A stretch of DNA of 27,759 bases from Clostridia bacterium (GTDB lineage Bacteria > Bacillota > Clostridia > Christensenellales > Aristaeellaceae), in the NCBI GenBank assembly GCA_900759005.1, contig CAAEUQ010000136.1:1-27759 (forward strand), in the 5' to 3' direction. A program made the position numbers and the translations under genes. Below are positions 22,079 through 27,759 of this stretch, in pieces; positions within the stretch are counted from its first letter, which is position 1; every line of letters begins with the position of its first letter. The notes beneath the pieces are model-generated. The model searched no databases. It saw only the letters and a program-made list of their open reading frames with translations, and was not told the DNA's origin.

Positions 22079-22870
22079 ATGGATTTCAGCGTTTCCAGTC
22101 TCAGCTTCTGCGGTCATGCGGGATTCAGCATGAAGCAGCTTTCTCCGGATCTCGGCATCGAAATTTTCTATGAATGGGCAAACCCGACCTATTGGGATCT
22201 GGCGCTCACCGAAGCATTCGAAGGCCGCGCCGGTAAATTCAGCATTCACGCGCCGTATCAGGGCGACATCGTTGAAATGTCGCTGACGGACAAGGAAGAC
22301 GAGATGTTCGCCTATCTTCAGGAGCCGTTCAAACTGTATCACAAGTTCGGCGGCGTGGGCTATGTCGTTCATATGAACGCGCCCTATGCCGTTGCGCCCA
22401 CCGCGGCGGAAAAGGTCGAGCGCTTAAAGCGCGTCGAAGATCGTCTGGCGAAGCTGAACGATATTTGCGTTCGCGAGGGTGTAAATCTGCTGGTGGAAAA
22501 TCTCGCGTACGGTCACGGGCTGAAGACGCTGTGCGACCAGCAGGATTTCCTGAGCATTTTCGAGCACAACAAGGATTTGCACTGCATCGTGGACACGGGG
22601 CATGCGATTCTGGGCGGCATCGATATTTACGAGGTTCAGAAGACGCTGGGCGACCGCCTGCAGGCGTATCACATCCACGATAACGACGGCAAGGAAGACT
22701 GCCATCAGCGCATTCAGACCGGCGTGATCGATTGGAATCGCTTTGCGGAGGGCGCGCGCCTGTATACGCCGAACGCGCATTGCGTTCTTGAATACAACGC
22801 CACCGCCACGAAGTCCTTCCAGGACTACAAGGACGACGCGGACACCCTGCGCCGCCTGATCGAAGGCTAA
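22079..22870 (+). CDS. Xylose isomerase-like TIM-barrel protein (sugar isomerase/epimerase)
   Basis: The protein has 263 residues and belongs to the AP-endonuclease/xylose isomerase-like TIM-barrel superfamily. Barrel-strand motifs are visible in order: FSIHAPYQGDIVEM, GYVVHMNAP, NLLVENLAYG (metal-binding Glu), LHCIVDTGHAILGG (Asp, His), AYHIHDNDGKEDCHQ (His, Asp) and CVLEYNA (Glu). Members isomerise or epimerise sugars or sugar acids with a divalent metal. The start follows GAGAGGG. It is 21 bp behind the second permease, so it probably acts on the imported sugar. The exact substrate is unknown. Confidence 0.88.
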   Translation: MDFSVSSLSFCGHAGFSMKQLSPDLGIEIFYEWANPTYWDLALTEAFEGRAGKFSIHAPYQGDIVEMSLTDKEDEMFAYLQEPFKLYHKFGGVGYVVHMNAPYAVAPTAAEKVERLKRVEDRLAKLNDICVREGVNLLVENLAYGHGLKTLCDQQDFLSIFEHNKDLHCIVDTGHAILGGIDIYEVQKTLGDRLQAYHIHDNDGKEDCHQRIQTGVIDWNRFAEGARLYTPNAHCVLEYNATATKSFQDYKDDADTLRRLIEG

Positions 22871-22883
22871 ATCCAAATAAACG

Positions 22884-22925
22884 CCGCCCGCGGTTCAAAA
22901 CAGCCGCGGGCGGATTCATTTTTTA
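22884..22925. terminator. Terminator shared by the sugar operon and the convergent membrane gene
   Basis: CCGCCCGCGG (22884-22893) pairs with CCGCGGGCGG (22904-22913). ATTCATTTTTT follows on the plus strand, giving a good intrinsic terminator for the sugar operon. On the minus strand the stem lies directly beyond the stop codon at 22923, but the T run there is weaker. Confidence 0.88.
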
Positions 22926-23363
22926 TGCTTTCTCTGCGTTCAGCGCGCTGATTGCGATATGACAGGGCGCGAAGATCACTGCCGCGGCGATCAGCGGATA
23001 GTTCAGGCTCAGAATTCCACTTTCCAGAAACAGGATCGACGGGAGAATCGACAGCGCAAGCGATTTCCGCATCGAATTCTCATTCCAGAATATGATCCAG
23101 CCGATCAGATACAGACCGACCAGCGCTGCGCCCGCGATTCGATACGCCGTTTCCGCGCCGGCAAACAGCCATCCGCCGGACAAAAACGGCGGGCAGGCGA
23201 TCATCAGCAGGGAGCTACCGAAGCGCCCGATCTGTTCAAGCGTTTCCAGCGTCCGATTCTGGACGCGATTTTCAAAGCCATCCCGATGCGTCATCGCAAA
23301 CGCGACATTCGGAGCCAGCAAAAAGCACACGAACAGCGCTCCAAACCCATTCAGCCAACCCAT
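22923..23363 (-). CDS. Small membrane protein of unknown function
   Basis: The protein has 146 residues and four predicted membrane segments: GWLNGFGALFVCFLLAPNVA near the start, then about 48-68, 74-92 and 100-135. The first loop is charged (MTHRDGFENRVQNRTLETLE). The start at 23363 follows GGAGGCGG. An in-frame ATG 21 bases upstream lacks this. I do not recognise a named family. It is followed by the shared terminator. The neighbouring minus-strand genes are remnants, so operon context tells little. Confidence 0.7.
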   Translation of the reverse strand: MGWLNGFGALFVCFLLAPNVAFAMTHRDGFENRVQNRTLETLEQIGRFGSSLLMIACPPFLSGGWLFAGAETAYRIAGAALVGLYLIGWIIFWNENSMRKSLALSILPSILFLESGILSLNYPLIAAAVIFAPCHIAISALNAEKA

Positions 23364-23412
23364 GAAACCGCCTCCATTCCGCATCGATTATATGCCCGTT
23401 TGCGCGGATTTG

Positions 23413-23795
23413 TCAATGCGCGGCGAGCTTCTTTTTGTAGCCGCAATCGCAATAGGGGCCGCCGGACGCGAGGGTAAATTTGCGGACGAAATCGCTTCCG
23501 CCGCCGGCTTCGCTCATCGCATAATCCAAACGGCACATGGCGGGCGTTAAATCGTACAGCCCGAGCTTTTTCATCATCGTACAGATACCGCACTTTGTAA
23601 AGCGCGCCTCATAGCCGCCGTCCGGATATTCAGAGAGATCCATGTTCCACGAATACGGATTGCGGTCGGCAGCCTTCAGCTTTTCGGTAAAGCGCATCTG
23701 CGCAAGATCATTTTCGGTGAATTTCTTCTTGGCGCTCTTGCGGCAGAAGAAGCGCATCGGCGGGGTCATCATGGATTTGGCATAGTAATCCGTCA
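23413..23795 (-). pseudogene. ATC-hydrolase-like gene, C-terminal remnant
   Basis: About 125 codons remain open. The first ATG in frame is at 23772, but similarity appears to run a little further upstream (LTDYYAKS before it). The C-terminal pattern fits the L-2-amino-thiazoline-4-carboxylic acid hydrolase family: KCGICTMMKKLGLYDLTP, MCRLDYAMSEAGGGSDFVRK and LASGGPYCDCGYKKK, with the family's cysteines. Full-length members are roughly 200 residues or more, so the N-terminal half is missing. Directly upstream, in another frame, lies the beginning of an unrelated methyltransferase, so a deletion probably joined two genes. A short expressed protein from 23772 cannot be ruled out. Confidence 0.65.
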
Positions 23796-23972
23796 GCCGC
23801 TGCGCATTGCCTTGTCCGCTTCCGCGCGCGCGAAATCATAGTCCAACCGATTCACGAGCTCGACCGCTTTATCGTCGCGAAGCGCACCGCGCGTCTGCGT
23901 TTCCCTTGCGCGCGCGTAAACGGTCTGGAGCATCGTCTCCGGTACGCCCGAAAGCGCAATCCTTTCGCCCAT
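23793..23972 (-). pseudogene. Class I SAM-dependent methyltransferase, N-terminal remnant
   Basis: The ATG at 23972, with AAAGGGGC upstream, opens a 59-codon frame that ends in TGA at 23793-23795. The translation contains IALSGVPETMLQTVYARARE and DDKAVELVNRLDYDFARAEA. This is the N-terminal signature of LCM-type (leucine carboxyl methyltransferase-like) small-molecule methyltransferases, which are normally about 260-280 residues. The SAM-binding core is absent. The stop falls where the sequence switches to ATC-hydrolase-like coding in the next frame. This is best read as a decayed gene fused by deletion. Confidence 0.7.
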
Positions 23973-24048
23973 GATGCGCCCCTTTTGGAGGTTAGGCTCG
24001 TCTAACTTAATAGTATAAGAGATTTATCTGCCGAATCTGCGGGATTGA

Positions 24049-24070
24049 GCGGGGGTGATTGCGCCCCCGC
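24049..24070 (-). terminator. Hairpin at the end of the metal ATPase cluster
   Basis: GCGGGGG (24049-24055) pairs with CCCCCGC (24064-24070) around an eight-base loop, ten bases beyond the stop codon of the small protein at 24080. No T run follows on the minus strand, so termination by this alone is doubtful. Confidence 0.45.
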
Positions 24071-24079
24071 CAAATGGAT

Positions 24080-24328
24080 TTACGCTTCCACCGTAACGCT
24101 CTGATCCTGCATTTCCTTTTCGGCAATCAGGTCTTCGATGGTTTCCTTCGTGCGCATCAAATCCTCGACGGACATGGTTTCAAAGCCCGCGACGGGAGAC
24201 TTTACCTTTACGCCATGGCAGCGCAGGAAATCGTCCACCTTTTCTTCATTGTGTTTATACGCGCAGAAGCCCAGAACGCTCGCGCCCACGCCGATCAGAA
24301 TACCCTTGACCATCGGATTGTTGAACAT
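24080..24328 (-). CDS. Small membrane-anchored protein of the HMA2/P1B ATPase cluster
   Basis: The protein has 82 residues. One membrane segment (about 6-24, VKGILIGVGASVLGFCAY) is followed by a charged cytoplasmic or surface part and a helical tail rich in Glu and Thr (SVEDLMRTKETIEDLIAEKE). The start at 24328 follows a strong AAGGAGG. An earlier in-frame ATG at 24346 coincides with that ribosome binding site. It lies 27 bp behind the HMA2-like gene on the same strand. Small one-helix proteins often accompany these metal ATPase genes, but the function is unknown. It carries two cysteines (FCAYK and RCHG) that could bind metal. Confidence 0.72.
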   Translation of the reverse strand: MFNNPMVKGILIGVGASVLGFCAYKHNEEKVDDFLRCHGVKVKSPVAGFETMSVEDLMRTKETIEDLIAEKEMQDQSVTVEA

Positions 24329-24355
24329 AAGAAAAACCTCCTTCATGATAAAACG

Positions 24356-25057
24356 TCAGTTCTTGTGCGCCATCATTTCCACGCCCTGGCGGAAAATGCT
24401 GCCCGCAAACGCCAGCTCGCTCTCTCCGCCCGCCATGGGGGTAAGGGTGAGCTTGCCGCTTCCGCGCCGAATCAGATAGGGCTGTTCGCGCGGCGCGCGG
24501 GGAATCAGATGGCGGCCGAACGTAATAATCCACGCCAGCAGGCTGGCGCGCACCGCGCCGGGCTTGCCGACGGAATTGATGAGATAGACCACGCTCATGA
24601 CCTCGGGATCAAAGCTGCCGCGCACGTGGAGCTCCTGATAGCCGTGCTCCACGACCGCCGCGAGCGTCGCGCCCGTGGAAAGCCATCGCGTGACGGCGGT
24701 AATCGGCGATCCGGCGAGGGACAGCGCGCCATCGAGCCCGATGCAAAGCAGCGCGAGGTACCCGCTCGGCGCCATCGAAAAGCCCTGCTCTTCAGAGCGC
24801 TTTACGTGCAGCAGAGACGCGTTGGTCTGCATCGCATACGCCGCTCCCAATCGAACGATCAGCGCTTCTTCGCCGATTGCGTCGGGATCATATTCGCACA
24901 GAAGCGTTCGAATGCGCGGATTGTAGCGGCACGCGCGCACGCCGGGGATTTTCTGAAACGGCTCGGCGGATTCAACCTGCCGCTCCAGCTGAATGCGAAT
25001 GCGCCCGCGAATGGCGGACAGCACCTCGAGATGAACCGCTCCCTGTTCGCTGCGCAT
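24356..25057 (-). CDS. HMA2-like (heavy-metal-associated-fold) membrane-associated protein
   Basis: The protein has 233 residues. The first 75 (HLEVLSAIRGRIRIQLERQV, then IPGVRACRYNPRIRTLLCEYDP) have the beta-alpha-beta pattern of the HMA2 type, in which the CxxC metal motif is replaced by an SxxGRIRI-like turn. A hydrophobic part follows (about 95-180: GYLALLCIGLDGALSLAG, MSVVYLIN, LLAWIITFG). The C-terminus LTLTPMAGGESELAFAGSIF is unassigned. Start and ATPase stop overlap as TAATG, so the proteins are made together and may form one complex. Role in metal delivery or regulation is inference. Confidence 0.75.
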   Translation of the reverse strand: MRSEQGAVHLEVLSAIRGRIRIQLERQVESAEPFQKIPGVRACRYNPRIRTLLCEYDPDAIGEEALIVRLGAAYAMQTNASLLHVKRSEEQGFSMAPSGYLALLCIGLDGALSLAGSPITAVTRWLSTGATLAAVVEHGYQELHVRGSFDPEVMSVVYLINSVGKPGAVRASLLAWIITFGRHLIPRAPREQPYLIRRGSGKLTLTPMAGGESELAFAGSIFRQGVEMMAHKN

Positions 25058-27237
25058 TACGCCCTCCCATCCTTCGGCTTCATGAACATCAGCCTCAGCG
25101 AATTCGCGACCACCAGAATGGTGGACGAGTTATGCAGAAGCGCGCTCATCATGACCGAAATGCCGCTCGCCGCGCCCAGAATCAGACCGACGGAATTGAT
25201 TGCGACCACGAGCGCGAAATTCTGATGAACAATCCGCATCGTCGCGCGCGAAAGTCTGCGCAGCTCGGGAATCATCATCGGATCGTCGCGGTTGATGATC
25301 ACGTCGCTGGTCTCCATCGCACTATCGGTGGATTTGCTGCCCATGGAAATGCCGACGTCCGCATACGCCAGCGCCGGTGCGTCGTTGATGCCGTCGCCGA
25401 CCATGACCACGCCGTTGCCCTGCACCTGCAGCTTCAGCACCGCTTCCGCCTTCTGTTCCGGCAGCAGCTGCGCGCGATAGCCGTCCGCACCCACCTGCTC
25501 GGCGACCGTCCGCGCCTGCGATTCCATATCGCCGGTCAGCAATTCGATATCGCCCACGCCGTCATAGCGCAGCGCGTTGATTGCGCGGCGGACGTTTTCG
25601 CGCGGACTGTCCATTGCGTACAACACAGCGACGATCTGTTCGTCCACGCCCACATAATTCGGAATTGCGCCGGTATCGCCCGGCAGCGGCTGCGGCGCGT
25701 TCAAGCCGTTTTCCTTCATGTATTTAAGATTGCCCACGCGCACGGTTTTGCCCGCCGCAATCGTGCGGCTACCGCGGGAAACCTCGGTCACTACATCTTC
25801 ATGCGGCAAGATTTCCGCGCCGATCTGCCTGCCGTAGCGCATGATTGCGCCCGCAAGCGGATGCGTGCTCGTTTCCTCCGCCGCCATCGCATAGGAGAGA
25901 ACGTCCTTTTCGGACATTTCGTCCGCCAGCAGCGCCATGGACATGATTCTCGGCTTGCCCTCGGTGATCGTGCCGGTTTTGTCGAGCAGGACGGTGTTCG
26001 CGCTGCTCATTTGCTCAATGAACGTGCCGCCCTTGATCAGAACGCGCTGTTTGACCGCCGTGTTGATCGCCGCGGAGAATGCCGTCGCCGTCGAAAGCTT
26101 GATGCCGCACGAATAATCGATCACGAGCATTTTCAGCGCCTTCTGCGGGTTCTTCGTCACCAGCCACACCGACAGGCACAGCAGGAAATTCAGCGGAACC
26201 AGATAATTTGAGAATTTGTCCGCATATCTCTGAATCGGCGCCTTTTTCAGTTCGCTCGCTTCGACCATGCCGACGATTCTGGAAATAACCGTCTGGTCGC
26301 CGACCTTCGCCGCCTGAACGTGAATATTGCCGCTCTTGACGACCGTTCCGGCGAACACCTCGTCTCCCGCGCGCTTTTCAACGGGCACAAATTCCCCCGT
26401 AATCGGGCTCTGATCCACGACCGCCGCGCCGGAAACCACTTTGCCGTCGACGGAAATCTTCTCGCCTGTATGCACAGCGATTGTATCACCCGCGGCGATC
26501 TGATTCATCGGTTTGCGTTCGAGCTTGCCGTCCGGCATGACCTTCCATGCTTCGCCCTCGTCTGCCGAGAGCATCTTTTTGATCGACGAGCGCGTCTTTT
26601 CAATGGTATACGAGGTCATCAGCTCCGCCAGATCCGAAAGCGCCAGAATCATCAGCGCCGAATGCGCATTGCCCAAAAGCAGGCTCACCACGATCGACGT
26701 TACCGTGAGGAAATCCGCGTTCGGGCGCAAATCGCGGCGAACGCCTTCCCACGCGCTTTTGATCATCGGCGCGGACAGACCGAGACTCGCAATCGCTTCC
26801 AGCGATGTAAAATTCGCGAGCCTGCCGCCGACCAGCGGGGCTCTAAACACCGTATTGCCCAATGCAAGCGCACCGGCGTTTACGAGCAGTCGCTTTACCA
26901 GCCGTGAGGTCGTCATCGGCGTTTCCGCCGGTTCCTCTCCGTTTTCCGCATGACGCGCGCGAAGCGCCGCCATTGCGTGGCGCGCAAGCACCAGATCCGC
27001 CTGTTCCGCCAGCTCCAGCGCATCCAGCACGGATTCATCGTATTCCAGCAGCAGTCCGCCGGTCACGGGCGTGACCCGCGCGCGGCGCACGCCGGGGATA
27101 TGCGCAAGCTCGCCGGCGATCTCGCCGCTTTCATCCTTCAAATATTTCAGCCCTTCCGCCGCCAGACGCAGCCGGCCGGGCAGGTTGTGCATCACGCGAC
27201 CCTTCATCAGGTCGTCCTGAATTTCCTTGCGAATCAT
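25057..27237 (-). CDS. Heavy-metal P1B-type ATPase with atypical S-C-G membrane motif
   Basis: The protein has 726 residues. An N-terminal HMA2-like domain (about 10-70, NLPGRLRLAAEGL and IPGVRRARVTP) lacks the CxxC motif. The catalytic core is complete: actuator ITGEFVPV, phosphorylation site DKTGT near 419, STHPLA, and hinge motif GDGINDAPAL. In the ion-binding membrane helix (about 373) the usual CPC or SPC is replaced by YSCGIKLSTATAF, with no Pro in that triad and Ala where P1B pumps usually have TP. The transported metal cannot be predicted. Mn2+, Fe2+ or another ion is possible. The ATG at 27237 follows AGAAGGG. A longer TTG start is rejected. It is co-transcribed with HMA2-like genes on both sides. 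Confidence 0.92.
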   Translation of the reverse strand: MIRKEIQDDLMKGRVMHNLPGRLRLAAEGLKYLKDESGEIAGELAHIPGVRRARVTPVTGGLLLEYDESVLDALELAEQADLVLARHAMAALRARHAENGEEPAETPMTTSRLVKRLLVNAGALALGNTVFRAPLVGGRLANFTSLEAIASLGLSAPMIKSAWEGVRRDLRPNADFLTVTSIVVSLLLGNAHSALMILALSDLAELMTSYTIEKTRSSIKKMLSADEGEAWKVMPDGKLERKPMNQIAAGDTIAVHTGEKISVDGKVVSGAAVVDQSPITGEFVPVEKRAGDEVFAGTVVKSGNIHVQAAKVGDQTVISRIVGMVEASELKKAPIQRYADKFSNYLVPLNFLLCLSVWLVTKNPQKALKMLVIDYSCGIKLSTATAFSAAINTAVKQRVLIKGGTFIEQMSSANTVLLDKTGTITEGKPRIMSMALLADEMSEKDVLSYAMAAEETSTHPLAGAIMRYGRQIGAEILPHEDVVTEVSRGSRTIAAGKTVRVGNLKYMKENGLNAPQPLPGDTGAIPNYVGVDEQIVAVLYAMDSPRENVRRAINALRYDGVGDIELLTGDMESQARTVAEQVGADGYRAQLLPEQKAEAVLKLQVQGNGVVMVGDGINDAPALAYADVGISMGSKSTDSAMETSDVIINRDDPMMIPELRRLSRATMRIVHQNFALVVAINSVGLILGAASGISVMMSALLHNSSTILVVANSLRLMFMKPKDGRA

Positions 27238-27267
27238 AATTTCCCTTCTTTTTATTGCGCGCAAATT

Positions 27268-27657
27268 TCAGTCCTGAACGCGCGTCTTCGGCAGCCGCAG
27301 CTTCAGGCGATTGCGCGCAAGGTTTGCCAGTTCTTCCTCGCTCGCGCCCTGCCATGCGACTTCCCTGAAAATGCAAACGCCTTCGTCGACCACGAGATCG
27401 ATCCAGCGCAGAATCGCCTGCGCGGTGGTCTGCTTTGCATCGTAACGAATCAGCGCCGTGCCGATGCGGGGATTGACCTCCGCGCTCAGAACGCCCGGCA
27501 GCATTTCGAACGCCTCGCGCACATAATGCAGATACGGCGCAGCTTCCTTGGGAAGAAGGCTGTATTTGCTGAAACTGATTCTGAGCCGACCGGGAAGATC
27601 GCTCTCGACCGCCGGCTTCAGGCATTTTCTCAAAAACGCTTCCTGAACCTTATTCAT
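27268..27657 (-). CDS. HMA2-like domain protein
   Basis: The protein has 129 residues and is predicted soluble. SDLPGRLRISFSKYSLLPKE and the later LPGVLSAEVNPRIGTALIRYD reproduce the HMA2 pattern seen in the ATPase N-terminus, with no metal-binding CxxC. The C-terminus is basic (ARNRLKLRLPKTR). The start at 27657 has GGAG nine bases before it. It overlaps the upstream gene by eight bases and precedes the ATPase by 30. It may act as a dimerisation or docking partner of the pump. That is a guess from shared fold. Confidence 0.78.
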   Translation of the reverse strand: MNKVQEAFLRKCLKPAVESDLPGRLRISFSKYSLLPKEAAPYLHYVREAFEMLPGVLSAEVNPRIGTALIRYDAKQTTAQAILRWIDLVVDEGVCIFREVAWQGASEEELANLARNRLKLRLPKTRVQD

Positions 27658-27759
27658 AATCCCGTGCTCCGAACAGATTCGACGCCCACCAGAGGAGCGT
27701 CAGCGCGCCCGGCGTCGCCCAACCGAGCTTTGCCTTGCTGCGCAATGCCGCGATGGTCA
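27650..27759 (-). CDS. Unknown protein, C-terminal part (runs off the window)
   Basis: The last 36 codons of a minus-strand gene end in TAA at 27650-27652. They read TIAALRSKAKLGWATPGALT, then LLWWASNLFGARDYE. One hydrophobic segment suggests a membrane-linked protein. It overlaps the HMA2-like gene by eight bases and so belongs to the same operon. Too little is visible to name it. Confidence 0.6.
   Translation of the reverse strand, partial: TIAALRSKAKLGWATPGALTLLWWASNLFGARDYE

Noticed and set aside
24877..26211. Open frame of about 440 codons on the plus strand
   Set aside because: It is antisense to the P1B ATPase and HMA2-like genes, whose motifs are unmistakable. No start signal.
27238..27264. 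Earlier TTG start for the P1B ATPase
   Set aside because: The ATG at 27237 has AGAAGGG at proper spacing. The extra nine residues are encoded by the ribosome-binding region itself.

Overview
The window reads as a chromosomal segment of a GC-rich member of the Bacillota (Clostridia), probably a gut or other anaerobic organism of the Christensenellales or a related order. The grounds are strong AGGAGG-type ribosome binding sites, consensus TTGACA/TATAAT promoters, simple stem plus T-tract terminators, a K+-dependent-type membrane pyrophosphatase, HMA2-type metal proteins, and Firmicutes-style signal peptides. The taxonomic placement is inference. No rRNA, tRNA, CRISPR array or complete mobile element was found.

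Layout. (1) 1-320: the 5' part of an IS200-type transposase gene, with its end hairpin. (2) 334-7500, minus strand: a dppABCDF-type peptide importer operon ending in two tandem creatininase-family hydrolases. A consensus promoter lies upstream of dppA and a hairpin lies between dppA and dppB. (3) 7640-10330, minus: a metal/redox operon with a DUF2318-like four-cysteine lipoprotein, an HMA + TauE/SafE + cupredoxin-like fusion and a flavin-binding PPOX-family protein, followed by three consecutive hairpins. (4) 10350-14390, plus: a MarR regulator with a perfect 14-bp palindrome in its leader, then a heterodimeric ABC exporter whose two halves carry complementary degenerate motifs. (5) 14490-17140, plus: a divergent membrane pyrophosphatase gene. 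Its stop codon abuts about 250 bp of tandem structured repeats in which the stem sequences differ between copies while pairing is kept. (6) 17285-17974: a small four-helix membrane protein. (7) 17926-22925: a DeoR-type repressor divergent from a sugar ABC importer operon (binding protein plus two permeases, no ATPase) and a sugar isomerase/epimerase-like TIM barrel. (8) 22923-24010, minus: a small membrane protein and two gene remnants, an N-terminal methyltransferase piece joined to a C-terminal ATC-hydrolase-like piece. (9) 24049-27759, minus: a heavy-metal P1B-type ATPase with an atypical S-C-G membrane motif, flanked by two HMA2-like proteins, a small membrane-anchored protein and a partial gene.

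How the genes work together. Three modules are nutrient importers with their own catabolic enzymes or regulators (dpp + creatininase-like, sugar ABC + DeoR + isomerase). Two are metal/envelope modules (DUF2318/TauE/cupredoxin and the HMA2/P1B cluster). One is a self-regulated drug-type exporter, and one is an ion-pumping pyrophosphatase. The most unusual items are the structured tandem repeat behind the pyrophosphatase gene, the P1B/HMA2 cluster, and the paired creatininase paralogs inside a peptide-transport operon.
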